From: UBA1952 sp965246785
Lineage (GTDB): Bacteria > Bacteroidota > Bacteroidia > Chitinophagales > Chitinophagaceae
Direction: 5' to 3'
NCBI GenBank assembly: GCA_965246785.1
Contig: CBDFFM010000027.1
Span: 186,001 to 250,000, forward strand
DNA length: 64,000 bases
Shown here: positions 17,058 to 26,109 of the stretch, one piece after another
Position numbering within the stretch: the stretch's first letter is position 1
How the letters are laid out: each line of letters starts with the position of its first letter
Program-made: the position numbers and the translations under genes
The notes under the pieces: model-generated
Databases searched by the model: none
The model's input: only the letters and a program-made list of their open reading frames with translations
Told to the model about the DNA's origin: nothing

Positions 17058-17753
17058 CTAACCTTCCGCCTTAGCGATATGGCTGTGAATAAGTGAAGCC
17101 AGAAGTTTGGTATCAACGCTTTCCAAAGGATGCGGCGTATTGGGAAGCACAGTCAATGAGCCAATCGGCAATGTGCGATAAGCTGCCATAGTTTCATCTA
17201 TACTTACCATCTTATCACGGTCGCCTACCATCATCTGCACAGGCTGCCGGATGCCCGCTAATTCCTCTGGCTCAAAGCAGTAGCGGCTCATGCCACTGAT
17301 TAATCGCTGCGTATGCTCCACGAGTTTGCGCCAGCCGTGGCGTGAATGCGCAGCAGCAAGGCCAGCTACGAATTTGGGAATCTTGGCTTCCATCATATCT
17401 GCATTCAGCATGGCTGCTTCTTTGGCGCACGCGCCTTCCGTCCAAATCATCTTGGTTGCAAGCGTTGTAAGAGAACGGATACGCTCAGGTGCTGAAAGGG
17501 CCAGCCGCAGGCCTACAAAGCCACCCATGCTATAGCCGAAGAGGTGCGCCGCTGCAATGCTTTGGGTATCCATCAGCCGCAGCACGTCGGCTTCAAAGGT
17601 TTCTATGGAAAGGCCCTCCTGTGGCCAGCTGGCCTCTCCATGGCCGGAAAAATCCATGATGTGGACTTCGGCGAGCGAGTTAAGCGATTTGCTAAGCAGC
17701 AATAGCTGGGAGGCCGCCCCAAGCGCACCGTGCAGGAGAATGATGGGCTGCAT
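17058..17753 (-). CDS. Alpha/beta hydrolase
   Basis: This 231-aa cytoplasmic alpha/beta-hydrolase fold protein has the oxyanion region LLHGALGAAS, the nucleophile elbow GYSMGG (Ser), the acid in MVGDRDKMV and a His in NTPHPLES. The size and a short cap (GACAKEAAMLN...) resemble the MenH/BioH/3-oxoadipate lactonase cluster. No menaquinone gene is adjacent, so the substrate is open. A TACTTTAG box lies 4 nt upstream of the ATG. Confidence 0.85.
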   Translation of the reverse strand: MQPIILLHGALGAASQLLLLSKSLNSLAEVHIMDFSGHGEASWPQEGLSIETFEADVLRLMDTQSIAAAHLFGYSMGGFVGLRLALSAPERIRSLTTLATKMIWTEGACAKEAAMLNADMMEAKIPKFVAGLAAAHSRHGWRKLVEHTQRLISGMSRYCFEPEELAGIRQPVQMMVGDRDKMVSIDETMAAYRTLPIGSLTVLPNTPHPLESVDTKLLASLIHSHIAKAEG

Positions 17754-17757
17754 GGCG

Positions 17758-17765
17758 CTAAAGTA
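17758..17765 (-). promoter_or_regulatory. -7-like promoter box of hydrolase
   Basis: On the minus strand TACTTTAG (one mismatch to TAnnTTTG) ends 4 nt before the ATG at 17753, again predicting a leaderless mRNA. Confidence 0.4.
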
Positions 17766-17843
17766 ATACGGGCTTTGCGGAATATGCGGTACGGGAAGTC
17801 TTATTTATGCCCTGGCTCGAAATTCTATACTCCGGCGGGCAGT

Positions 17844-18341
17844 ATGGCGTCCAAGGCTTTTGACTACTCGCTTGATTTTAAGAGTACGGACTTTCGTGCG
17901 CACCCGGAGCTGTACCGCATTGGCAAGGGTGAGCAGGGCGTGCTGCTGGTGCAGCCTTACAAGGGCGAAATATTGCCGCACTGGCGCTTTAAGACGCCTG
18001 CAGAAGCCCGTGCATCGGGCAAAAAGATTTACAGCCTCTTTGTCGCCTATGGGCGCGCCGGCGATTTTGTGGGTATGGACATGGCGCGGAAGTTCCTGCA
18101 GATGGGCTATACCCGCGCCCGCCGCTATGCCAACCACCGCAGCGGCAAGAAGTACTATGGCCCTGTGCCGGAAGATAAAAAGGGACAAAGCGGCGCCCAT
18201 GGCCGCGGCCAATTGCCGCGTAAGGAAGACTCTGTGAAAGCGGAAAGCGCAGTTATATTCTGGGCGCAATGGCAGCGGGCGAAGAAGAACCCAACTTATT
18301 TGCGGTTGATGCGGGGGTTTCGGGAGCGGTATGGGTTGTAG
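17844..18341 (+). CDS. DUF4385 domain protein
   Basis: This 165-aa soluble protein shows the family block FDYSLDFKSTDFRAHPELYRIGKGEQGVL in outline, then VQPYKGEILPHWRFKTPAEA and DFVGMDMARKFLQMGYTRARRYANH. Function is unknown; relatives occur across bacteria and some phages. An in-frame extension back to 17730 overlaps the divergent hydrolase gene and lacks family similarity, so ATG 17844 is preferred. Confidence 0.85.
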   Translation: MASKAFDYSLDFKSTDFRAHPELYRIGKGEQGVLLVQPYKGEILPHWRFKTPAEARASGKKIYSLFVAYGRAGDFVGMDMARKFLQMGYTRARRYANHRSGKKYYGPVPEDKKGQSGAHGRGQLPRKEDSVKAESAVIFWAQWQRAKKNPTYLRLMRGFRERYGL

Positions 18342-18352
18342 TTAACGTTGCG

Positions 18353-18463
18353 GGTATTTATGCAGTAAGGGTAGTTGTTGTTCTACTGCTCAAACCCTGG
18401 TCCTGAGGCAAAATAAAATTAATTGGCTGAATTTACTACTGCTCCCCTTATTGCATGAATACC
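18353..18463. repeat. Intergenic 19-bp inverted repeat element
   Basis: GGTATTTATGCAGTAAGGG (18353-18371) pairs with CCCTTATTGCATGAATACC (18445-18463) with two mismatches. TACTGCTC is directly repeated inside. It sits between two converging genes and ends 3 bp before the stop of the minus-strand gene. It could be a long terminator stem or a small mobile palindrome. Confidence 0.55.
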
Positions 18464-18466
18464 TTG

Positions 18467-19018
18467 TTAGCGGTGGTTGTTGTCTGAATATTGTTTACCT
18501 TGTCTTTCAGCTGTTTCTATCTTTCTATACTGCACTCCATATACATGTGTCAATACACCTTGTCTTTCCATTTCTTCAAATAGCTTTAACATGTCGCCAA
18601 ATCCATGGTTAAAGTTCTTTGCCAGAAGTTTATAGCGTTCGGTAGTTTGAAGAAAATTATAGAAGAAATAAGGGTCAAGGTTTCCTACACTTTCCCTGTC
18701 TCCAAGTGAAACTTCAAGTGTTTGCCCGGTCAATAAATTTCTAAACAAACAATGTTCGCCATGTACCGCAAACGACCAATTCCCAGACAGAAATTCTTTT
18801 CCGTTTATTAAGGGTGCGTTTTGTATTTCATAGTAATTGCCTTTTTCAATTTCTTCCATTGCAGGTTGGCCAGTTTCAAGAATTAGCTTGTCAATTAGTT
18901 GTTGAGCAATGGTTTTGTAACTGTCGATTGCTTCAACGATTTTTTCTTCCATCTTTTGTGAGGTCTCTGTCATGCAATCGCCGCTAACAATTTGATTGCC
19001 GTCATAAAATGTAATCAT
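18467..19018 (-). CDS. Hypothetical protein, 183 aa
   Basis: I cannot name this protein. It is soluble, with an N-terminal helix (KMEEKIVEAIDSYKTIAQQLIDKLI) and a mixed alpha/beta C-terminal half (WSFAVHGEHCLFRNLLTGQTLEVSL, YFFYNFLQTTERYKLLA). The DNA is clearly more AT-rich than its neighbours, and it is flanked by an inverted repeat and by possible transposon-end motifs (19051-19120), so recent acquisition is plausible. Its size and lone position would fit an immunity-type protein, but that is only a guess. Confidence 0.6.
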   Translation of the reverse strand: MITFYDGNQIVSGDCMTETSQKMEEKIVEAIDSYKTIAQQLIDKLILETGQPAMEEIEKGNYYEIQNAPLINGKEFLSGNWSFAVHGEHCLFRNLLTGQTLEVSLGDRESVGNLDPYFFYNFLQTTERYKLLAKNFNHGFGDMLKLFEEMERQGVLTHVYGVQYRKIETAERQGKQYSDNNHR

Positions 19019-19050
19019 CAATTTTTCAAGTAGTTGATATTCAGGCCCTG

Positions 19051-19122
19051 TTATGTCGCCTCATCTCAAAAGCGTGTCACCTTTTGTAACGCCTTGATTG
19101 TCAACCTCAATTATGTCGCCTT
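19051..19122. mobile_element. Possible transposon-end remnant with repeated TGTCRCCT
   Basis: TTATGTCGCC occurs at 19051-19060 and again at 19111-19120, with a third variant, TGTCACCTTTT, starting at 19075. Multiple short copies of a TGTC-beginning word resemble ends of IS21-type elements, which carry several transposase-binding repeats. No transposase gene is present. This is suggestive only. Confidence 0.3.
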
Positions 19123-19190
19123 TGCAAAGTGCTGAAAATCAATCCTGTTTATGAGGCTTTTTCCAATTATGGCTTTAAGGATTACCCAAG

Positions 19191-19224
19191 AAAAAAATAG
19201 CCGCCACACAAAGTGCAGCGGCTA
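19191..19224 (-). terminator. Rho-independent terminator of the rpmB operon
   Basis: TAGCCGC (19198-19204) pairs with GCGGCTA (19218-19224), with a further CAC/GTG pairing inside. On the minus strand the stem is followed by a run of seven T. Confidence 0.85.
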
Positions 19225-19246
19225 ATGTAGCTAAAAGTTCTAAAGC

Positions 19247-19420
19247 TTATTTCGTGTTGGCCAGAAAATCCTTCACCTTATCCTTGTGCACGATGCCCTC
19301 CTTAAAGGAATAAGCGCCGGTCTTAGGGCTGCGTACCGCCTTAATCACCTTTGTGTAGTTCTTTGCCTCAGCGGCGAGCTTGGGATCTTTCTTAATTGCC
19401 GTCTTTGCTGCTTTTGCCAT
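19247..19420 (-). CDS. DUF4295 domain protein
   Basis: This 57-aa highly basic protein begins MAKAAKTAIKKDPKLAAEAK and continues with KVIKAVRSPKTGAYSFKEG. DUF4295 proteins are a Bacteroidota-specific family almost always found next to rpmB and rpmG, and are likely ribosome-associated. The gene is last in the rpmB-rpmG operon, followed by a terminator 23 nt past its stop. Confidence 0.92.
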   Translation of the reverse strand: MAKAAKTAIKKDPKLAAEAKNYTKVIKAVRSPKTGAYSFKEGIVHKDKVKDFLANTK

Positions 19421-19452
19421 GAGTTATAATGTTTTAGAGGCTCCCGTCGGGC

Positions 19453-19487
19453 AAATCCGAAATCCGCCTTCCGAAATCCGAAATGAT
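19453..19487. repeat. Heptamer repeat AAATCCG
   Basis: Five exactly phased 7-bp units (AAATCCG, AAATCCG, CCTTCCG, AAATCCG, AAATGAT) fill most of the gap between rpmG and the DUF4295 gene and end at the rpmG stop codon. A related heptamer set lies at 44856-44876. Confidence 0.7.
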
Positions 19488-19488
19488 T

Positions 19489-19671
19489 TTACTTGATTTC
19501 CTTGTGCGTAGTCACCTTCTTCATGGTCGCATTGTATTTCTTCAACTCAATGCGCTCCGGTGTGTTCTTCTTATTCTTGCTGGTGATATAGCGGCTCGTG
19601 CCGGGGAGGCCGGAGTTCTTATGCTCGGTGCATTCCAGTATTACCTGAACGCGGTTACCTTTCTTAGCCAT
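19489..19671 (-). CDS. rpmG: 50S ribosomal protein L33
   Basis: L33 is a small protein near the ribosomal E site. It has 60 aa: MAKKGNRVQVILECTEHK, then GTSRYITSKNKKNTPERIELKKYN. Only one of the zinc-ligand cysteines is present, so this is the zinc-free form. It follows rpmB with a 67-nt gap containing an octamer repeat. Confidence 0.97.
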   Translation of the reverse strand: MAKKGNRVQVILECTEHKNSGLPGTSRYITSKNKKNTPERIELKKYNATMKKVTTHKEIK

Positions 19672-19674
19672 GGA

Positions 19675-19706
19675 TTATAATGTGATAATGTGATAATGCG
19701 GCAATG
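19675..19706. repeat. Octamer repeat TGATAATG
   Basis: Four phased 8-bp units (TTATAATG, TGATAATG, TGATAATG, CGGCAATG) begin 3 bp past the rpmG start codon within the rpmB-rpmG gap. Confidence 0.65.
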
Positions 19707-19738
19707 AGAATTGAAAATCAACCCACTGCCGGAGTAAT

Positions 19739-19975
19739 TTAGATTTTCGTTCCTTCAGCGCGGAGTTTCTTTACGACCGTCATCAGGCCATTCTTATTGA
19801 TGGTGCGGATAGCATCTGAAGATACCTTAAGGACAATCCAACGGTCTTCTTCAGCAAGGAAAAAACGCTTCGTCTGCAGGTTAGGCAGGAAACGGCGCAG
19901 TGCCTTCTTATTAGAGAATGAAACCTTGTGACCTTTAATGGGCCTCTTGCCCGTGACCTGACATACGCGTGCCAT
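19739..19975 (-). CDS. rpmB: 50S ribosomal protein L28
   Basis: L28 contributes to the 50S subunit near the E-site side. It has 78 aa and starts MARVCQVTGKRPIKGHKVSFSN, the usual family opening, with RRFLPNLQTKRFF following. The zinc-binding cysteine set is reduced, as in Bacteroidota. It is the first gene of the rpmB-rpmG-DUF4295 operon and has a clear promoter box 20 nt upstream. Confidence 0.97.
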   Translation of the reverse strand: MARVCQVTGKRPIKGHKVSFSNKKALRRFLPNLQTKRFFLAEEDRWIVLKVSSDAIRTINKNGLMTVVKKLRAEGTKI

Positions 19976-19995
19976 ACTTACAGTTTTTTGGACGG

Positions 19996-20003
19996 CAAAA
20001 GTA
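19996..20003 (-). promoter_or_regulatory. -7 promoter box of rpmB operon
   Basis: TACTTTTG on the minus strand is an exact TAnnTTTG box, 20 nt upstream of the rpmB ATG. Confidence 0.65.
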
Positions 20004-20101
20004 GCTCTTAAAGCCGAATAAATCGCTCACTTCTATAAAAAAAGTGGCGGAATATTATTGCGCGGCTTTATGCCCACTTCGTTTACGTTTCTTATCAAAT
20101 T

Positions 20102-20839
20102 TCACGCGACTTGCGGCAAAAGCAGACCATTCAGGTCGTAAAGGCCGGGCACATTCTCGCTAATCAGTCCTTCGCCGTACTCCGTCCCGATTCGCTTGCC
20201 TAAAAGGGCGTCCCGGTATTTGATTTGCTCTAAGAAATTCTGCGAAGAGATGTATGTCTCCGGCTCTTTAGAGTCCGGGTTATGAAACTGACTTCTATAG
20301 CATTGTACCGCTTTCAGCTTCTGCGCATGCACATCGCTCACATCCACCACAAACGTAGGGACGAGTTGTCTGTCCTGAATCATGTGGAAGACGCGCTTGG
20401 GCCGCCATGCCGGCTGCTCTTGGTCTTCATGAGTTATCGCAATCATCCGCAGGCCTGCCAGAAAGCAGGCGTCTGCTACGAGCCGACCTGCACGTCCGTG
20501 GTCGGGGTGGCGGTCTTCCAGCGCATTGGTAATCACTATTTCAGGCTGCCAGCGTCGGATGTACGAGATAAGCTGCATCTGGTGTACCTCATCATTCCGG
20601 AAAAAGCCGTCCCTCATAGCTGCGTTCTCACGCACGCTTACGCCCATTGCCCGTCCGGCATCAGCGGCTTCCTGCAGGCGGATTTCCGGCGTGCCGCGGG
20701 TGCCCAACTCGCCGCGTGTAAGGTCAAGGATGCCAACAGCCTGCCCCGCGCGAGCATGTTTTATGAGAATGCCCGCGCAACCCAATTCTATATCATCAGG
20801 ATGGACGGCAATGGCAAGGATGTGCAGCTTTTGAACCAC
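20102..20839 (-). CDS. bshB1: Bacillithiol biosynthesis deacetylase BshB1
   Basis: BshB1 removes the acetyl group from GlcNAc-malate, the second step of bacillithiol synthesis. It has 245 aa of the PIG-L/LmbE family: the zinc motif HPDD in ILAIAVHPDDIELGCAG, TRGELGTRGTPEIR, and the second histidine motif DRHPDHGRAG. No ATG precedes the conserved start; the likely start is the GTG at 20839, which lies at the edge of a repeat element. bshA and bshC are not in the window. Confidence 0.95.
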   Translation of the reverse strand: MVQKLHILAIAVHPDDIELGCAGILIKHARAGQAVGILDLTRGELGTRGTPEIRLQEAADAGRAMGVSVRENAAMRDGFFRNDEVHQMQLISYIRRWQPEIVITNALEDRHPDHGRAGRLVADACFLAGLRMIAITHEDQEQPAWRPKRVFHMIQDRQLVPTFVVDVSDVHAQKLKAVQCYRSQFHNPDSKEPETYISSQNFLEQIKYRDALLGKRIGTEYGEGLISENVPGLYDLNGLLLPQVA

Positions 20840-20940
20840 GGATGGAACCAGGATTTTCAGGATTGGCCGGATTGGCCCGGTAAAGGTGGCTATTCCCGTC
20901 CATTAACGCGGATAGTTCGCTAAATTCGGAAAATCCCGGT
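20840..20940. repeat. Intergenic GGATT / AATCC phased element
   Basis: GGAT words occur at 20840, 20851, 20860 and 20869 (9-11 bp apart). AATTCGG and AATCCCGG words follow in the opposite sense at about 20922 and 20932. It runs exactly from the DUF4294 stop codon to the bshB1 start codon and uses the same word as 12166-12311. Confidence 0.6.
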
Positions 20941-21576
20941 TCAATTTGTTCGCTGAACTGCTGCGCGATATCGGTAGTAATTGCTGGTCTCTAGGTCTCT
21001 TACAATGGCCTCAATATCCTTGTCGTCGCCGTACGCATCGTACTCATGCTTCAGGTTATTACTGAAAAGCAGGCCGACGCCCTGCCAGATTGTGGCGGTA
21101 AAGCCGCCTTTCATTTCCTTAATGAGCGAGAAGCAATTCTTGCCTGTTTGGCGGTCAATGAGCTTCACTAGTACCTGCCCTTGTGTAATGCTCAGGTCGG
21201 TCAGCTCGCCTTTCCAGCGTTTGGTCAGCTCCTTTTCAATGCTCTTCAGATAAGCCTTACGCGCCCCCTTGTCGTCGCCGAAGCGGTCTAAGTTTACGTC
21301 CACATCCTTCAGCACTTCGGCCGCCGCCACGGCATAAGGATACACTTTAGTTACATTGTATTTCAGGCGGTTCCATACTTCCCGCTGGCGCACAAGCCGC
21401 CGCGGCAAGCGGTCGCGCACTTCCTGCTCATCCAGAAATACGACGGGCAGCGTGTCCTTCCCGACGATGATGCCGCCGAGGCGTATGGTATCATTTGCGC
21501 CGCGCGGAATCTGCGCGCGGCAAAGCCCGCCGCAACACAGCATCAATATGCACATCATCATCCAGAGGGCCTTCAT
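20941..21576 (-). CDS. DUF4294 domain protein, exported
   Basis: This 211-aa protein has a signal peptide (KALWMMMCILMLCCGGLCRAQ). The conserved body includes DTLPVVFLDE, KYNVTKVYPYAVAAAEVLKDVD and LSITQGQVLVKLIDRQTGKNC. DUF4294 is a Bacteroidota family of unknown role, probably periplasmic. ATG 21576 is used; a GTG three codons upstream is possible. It is followed by bshB1 in the same orientation. Confidence 0.85.
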   Translation of the reverse strand: MKALWMMMCILMLCCGGLCRAQIPRGANDTIRLGGIIVGKDTLPVVFLDEQEVRDRLPRRLVRQREVWNRLKYNVTKVYPYAVAAAEVLKDVDVNLDRFGDDKGARKAYLKSIEKELTKRWKGELTDLSITQGQVLVKLIDRQTGKNCFSLIKEMKGGFTATIWQGVGLLFSNNLKHEYDAYGDDKDIEAIVRDLETSNYYRYRAAVQRTN

Positions 21577-21635
21577 TTTTATCACGCTCCCTATTTATCC
21601 GGCAAGGCTTTTAAAAGTAACCTTTTCATTCAAGG

Positions 21636-21643
21636 TATCTTTG
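21636..21643 (+). promoter_or_regulatory. -7 promoter box of lipoprotein gene
   Basis: TATCTTTG, an exact box, lies 8 nt before ATG 21652. Confidence 0.55.
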
Positions 21644-21651
21644 CAAGGATT

Positions 21652-21936
21652 ATGCTAAACATAAAGAAGCTCCTGCCACTTGCCGCCATCGCGCTTGCCG
21701 CCTGCAATCAGAACCCTGAGCACACCGATTCGTTTGTGCACGCAAAGGTGGATTCCATCGTGGGCAGCCGGATGGAAGAAATCAACCGCAAGGCCATGGA
21801 AGACCTCGACCAGCGCATGACCATTGAGGTAAAGCAAAAGGCCGACTCTATCATTGCCGCACGGCGAGCCAGGGCCGATACCTCAATTCGTCCTGCCACT
21901 GTGCCTGCCGGGCCAATGGCAGCGCCCATGCCATGA
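21652..21936 (+). CDS. Small lipoprotein, 94 aa
   Basis: A lipoprotein signal peptide ends in LAAC (IKKLLPLAAIALAAC). The remainder is a charged helix (VDSIVGSRMEEINRKAMEDLDQRM) and a Pro/Ala tail. There is no recognised family. Its TGA overlaps the ATG of the next gene by 4 nt, so the two are translationally coupled. Confidence 0.75.
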   Translation: MLNIKKLLPLAAIALAACNQNPEHTDSFVHAKVDSIVGSRMEEINRKAMEDLDQRMTIEVKQKADSIIAARRARADTSIRPATVPAGPMAAPMP

Positions 21937-22337
21937 GCGGCCTGGTGCTTTTCTTTGACGGCGGCTGCAACCTTTGCAACAGCGCAGTGCAGTTCGTCAT
22001 CCGCCACGACAAGGAGGGAAAGATTCGCTTCGCTTCCCTGCAATCTGAAAGCGGGAAAGCCGCAACGGCAGCAGTTTTAGCGCAGAAAGGCCATGTTCCG
22101 GATTCGTTGATTTTTTTAGAGAAAGGCTACTATTATACGGAGTCCGATGCGGCATTAAGGGTCGCCGCTTATCTGGACGGCGGCTGGAAAGGGCTGCGGC
22201 ATCTGCGCAATTTTCCACGCTTCCTGCGCAATGCGGTTTACCGCCTGGTGGCAAGAATGCGCTACAAAGTATTTGGCAAGCGCGATGCCTGTATGCTGCC
22301 CACGGCGGAATTGCGGCAGCGCTTCCTTGATAATTAA
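21933..22337 (+). CDS. DCC-family thiol-disulfide oxidoreductase (DUF393)
   Basis: This 134-aa protein has the family motif DGGCNLC near the N-terminus (VLFFDGGCNLCNSAVQFVIRHD), followed by FASLQSESG and YTESDAALRVAAYL. The DxxCxxC thiol motif suggests redox activity in the cytoplasm or at the membrane; physiological partners are unknown. Its stop overlaps the stop of the broken porW gene on the other strand by 3-4 nt. Confidence 0.88.
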   Translation: MSGLVLFFDGGCNLCNSAVQFVIRHDKEGKIRFASLQSESGKAATAAVLAQKGHVPDSLIFLEKGYYYTESDAALRVAAYLDGGWKGLRHLRNFPRFLRNAVYRLVARMRYKVFGKRDACMLPTAELRQRFLDN

Positions 22338-25300
22338 TAGTGCGCCCGGTAATACGGCAGGTAGCTCCCTACCCCACCGTCAGCAACAAGCTTGCGGTAG
22401 TTAGCAGCAGAGATTACGAAGGTCTGGTACTCATTCGCGTTGTACTCCCGCACCAGCGTCTTCGCTTCATTGAATGCCGCGAGGTATGTCCGCGCCGCGC
22501 CTGCATTCTTAAACGTCTTCACTACCACAATGGCCCGGCCCGCCTTCATCGGCAGCATAGCCGTCTCCAGATTCGCGGATGAGAAGCGGAAGGTGTTCAG
22601 GTCGGAAAGGCCTGCCTTTACGCCCAGCGCCTTTTGCTCCACTTTATTGACGGCAAAGATGAAATAGTGCGCCTCAGCGGGCTTATAGGTGTACTCCGCC
22701 GGCACAGGCAGCGCGCTCGTATCAACGGGCTTTGTGCCTGTCGGCGCTGCTGCCGCCGGCGTTACGCTTCCGGTTGTAGCTGCAGAAGTAGGGCTGGCAG
22801 GCAAAGCGGCACCTGTCGCAGGTGCGCCCGGCACAGAAGGCATCAGCGAAGTCGTATCGCTTTTTCTTACGCTCGCTCACGTATGCCAATACACGCTCCG
22901 CCCAAGGCTTCAGCGGGTCATCGGTATGCGTGCGGATGAATTCATTGAGAATAGTGTCCGCTTGCCTGTATTGCTCGGAACCAGCATAAGCCATCGCTTC
23001 TACTATGCGGAAACGATTGCCGTAAGCCTCATCGTGTACTGCCTGCGCGCGGTGCGGGCACGGCTGAGCACCTCGCCGTATTGGCGCTGCTGCAGGAGGT
23101 CATAAGTGGCGTCATAATACGCGCCTACTGATGCGATGGCAGGGCCGCTTTCCGTCGGCTCGCCCGGTGCTGGCGCTACATAGGCCGCCCATTGCGTGCC
23201 GGAAAAATCCTTTTGCAGCTTATCGCTCCAGCGCTGGGCGTCCTTCAGGTTATTGCGCCGTAAGGCGATTTGGTAGCGCAGGTAGGTGGCTTCCGCAGTA
23301 TATGGATTCAAGCCCCAACGCTTATCAAATGTGTCCAGCGTGGTGGTCGCGTGGTGTAATCGTCGAACTGCTTCACGTAGGCCGTGGCCATATCCACCGT
23401 CGCGCGCTGTAGGCGGCCTGTGGCAATGGCCTGCGCTTCCGGTGTTGTTGGGATTACGGCCAGCAGGGCTTCTTTCCGTAGGAAGACCATTCTCATCTAA
23501 AGCCGTGCTCGCTGCCGTGTTATTTTCAGGGATTTGCGCCGCCATCATTACTGGCTGCATTGCCTCCCGGCGCGCTTGTACCAGCGGCTGCGAGCGCGGA
23601 AGCCCGCCGCCAGTTATCTGCCTGCGGGCGATTGCCCCATCTGCGCTTAAAGTCGGTCATGCCCTGCTGCATCTGCGCGGGATTGGCAAAGTACCAGGAT
23701 GATGCGCCCGCATCGCTACCGCCTTTTGCGTCGCTATTGTCCTGTAGGGCTGCGGCTGTGATGCCGCCATTCTCTGCGCGGAAGGCGCTGTCTGACTTGC
23801 GCGTCTGCAAGGTCTTTAGATAACGGCGCACGACGGCTCTTTGCTCTTTGGCGCTCATGCCGCCGAGGGTCAACAGGCTGTCTTGCTGGCGGATGGTAGC
23901 CGCAGGCGCGGCGATTTTTTCAACAAGAGAAGCACGCCGCATGGCTACGGCCACCCTCGCTGTCGTCGGGGGCGGCAGAGAGATAGCGGGCGGCGCTGTC
24001 ATAGGCGCTTTTTGCGCCGGTGTAAGCGCCTGTATTGAAATAGACATTGCCGAGCGCGGCAAATGACATTGCCTTCTGCTTGCGCGTAGTCTTGGAAACG
24101 CCCAGGCCATTTTGCAGATACGAAACGGCTTCACCGCTATTCCCCGCATTCGCCGAAAGGCGACCCAGCAGGTAATAAATCTGCTCAAAATAAGGCGAGA
24201 ACTTACCATCGTTCAGCATGCCCTTCAGCGAAGCGATGGCGTCTTTTTGAACGCCACCCGCCTGTATAAGCGAATAGGTGCGGTTGCGGCGCGCGGCAAA
24301 GTCCATATCAATTTTCGGGTGCAGGTCGCTGACGAGGGCATACTGCCGTGCGGCTTCATTGTAAGAGCCGCTTTCCTGCAAAAGCTGCCCCGCTATGAAG
24401 GCGGCGCGGCGGCGGGTGTAGGTTGGAATGTCCTTATCCGCCGCGGCGAGCATAAGGTTGGCAGCGGCATCCTTATCGTTGTGCTCCTTCAGCGCGAGGA
24501 AGCCTTTTTGTAAAGCAAGCTCGCCACGCAGACTCTCCGGAAACTTCGGGTCGTTGCCCACAAGGTCAAGCACGGATTCCGCATCACCGTAGCGTCCATA
24601 CGTTGTGTAGGTGCTGGCCAGCCAAAAGCAGGCCTTCATTATTAGCCGGTTCGCGTTTCAACACGGCCGCCAGGCCTTTTTGCTCCGGCGTTACGATGCT
24701 CGGCGCTTCCCGACGGGTGCTTTTGCCTTTATTGGCTGCCTTCTTCGATGCTTCCGCCTTTGCACGCTCATTCAGCGCCACGATGTACTTAAACCGAAGA
24801 CGCGGCATTGTCCATATCGCCCTTGTAGAAGTAAGCCTTTCCCAGCAGCAGGTAGAGGTCGTCGCCCCACTTAGTGCGCGGGTCATGAATCTGGATGCCA
24901 AGCGAGGTTTTCTGAATCACGCTGTCCATGTCCGCCGCGAAGGTGGTAGAGTCGGTGACCGGATTGAAGCTGTAAAGCGGGATGCGGTCGTCCCATTTAT
25001 CCTTTGCGGTGCGCTGCATATTGGCCTCTGCCTCAGCCATCTTACGCTCGGCGTTGAAGTAGTAGTTATAGTGCGTGAAGGAGTTCTGAACAGCGCGGCG
25101 CGGCGGCGTCCACTTCTTCTTCAGCATGTTCTCATTGCTGTAAACAGAGCGCTTCTTCTTAATCTTCAGCTCAAAGGCAATCTGTGCCTTATTCTCTGTT
25201 TGCTTCTCCTTAATCTTCTTATCCCGAATCTGGCTGTCCTTTTTCTTTGCCCAAAGCCGCATCGCGTTCTTTCTTCCGCGCAGCCAGCGAATCCGTGCGC

Positions 25301-25959
25301 ACCTTGCGGATGGCAGTGAGGCTGTCCGTAGTTATTTTCCGGACAGCCTTCATCGCGTCCATATTCGTCTTACGGACGGTGGCAAGGCTGTCTGTAAAGG
25401 CTTTGCGCCTTGCGGCAATGTCCTGGGAGCGGGCTTTCTGGGCAATGACCACACTATCAGCATAACGCTTGCCGGTCTTGTACTTTTTAACGGCAGTAAG
25501 GCTGTCCGTGCGTCGCTGCTGCAATTTCCGGATGGGCGCAAGCGCCGCCTCGCGCGCTGCGATGGCGCTATCCGTGCTGCGTTGACGGGCATCCTTCAGG
25601 CTGTCCATGCGGTCATGCTGCGCATCGCGGATTGTGGCTATACGGTCTTCGCGCGCGGCTGTTACACTATCGCGGTAATGCCGGCTTTCCCGATACTTAC
25701 GCATGGCGGTAAGGCTATCGGTACGCTGCTGCCGGAAGGCTTTAAGACTGTCCAATACGTGCTGTCGCGATGCCTTAGCAGAATCCAGCGAATGCTTCTG
25801 GGCAGCCCGGAAGGCTTCCAGAGCCTGCCTGCGCGCCTGAGCTGCGCTATCGGCGTTAAAACGGGTTTGGGCATAGCCGGTCAAACTCCCTGCAAGGAGC
25901 AGAAAGCCGGTAAGTAAGAGGAGGGAGAATAGCCTTTGCCGCAAGGCTGAGAATGACAT
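22334..25959 (-). pseudogene. porW/sprE-like TPR protein gene, nine frameshifts
   Basis: PorW/SprE is an envelope TPR protein needed for type IX secretion and gliding. Joining reading frames gives a coherent product of about 1206 aa: signal peptide; about 220 residues of 10-12-residue repeats built on TDSLTAIRK; a TPR region (IQIHDPRTKWGDDLYLLLGKAYFYKG... LASTYTTYGRYGDAES); a KRRWGNR...NWRRAS block; and the family C-terminus (FRFSSANLETAMLPMKAGRAIVVVK). The frame changes near 25251, 24798, 24626, 23955, 23598, 23474, 23349, 23048 and 22863. Seven need one base removed, most within short runs; two need one added. No nonsense codons interrupt the segments. Either recent decay or local sequence error. 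Confidence 0.8.
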
Positions 25960-26061
25960 TTGAAGCACGCTACTTAATAACTCAAAGGTCGGGTAAGATA
26001 GTATGTTTTGGGGGTCAAGTGGGCGTTAAGAAACGCTTTTCTATATTATGTCACTTCATAA

Positions 26062-26092
26062 AAAAGCCCTTTCCATTATAGAAAGAGCTTTT
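26062..26092 (-). terminator. Terminator after the Bax-inhibitor gene
   Basis: AAAAGCCCTTTC (26062-26073) pairs with GAAAGAGCTTTT (26081-26092) with one mismatch. On the minus strand a T run follows. Confidence 0.8.
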
Positions 26093-26109
26093 AGAAAACT
26101 ATTTTCTAT

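Noticed and set aside
22334..25959. Programmed ribosomal frameshifting in porW
   Set aside because: Nine shifts in both directions without slippery heptamers or stimulatory structures are not compatible with recoding.
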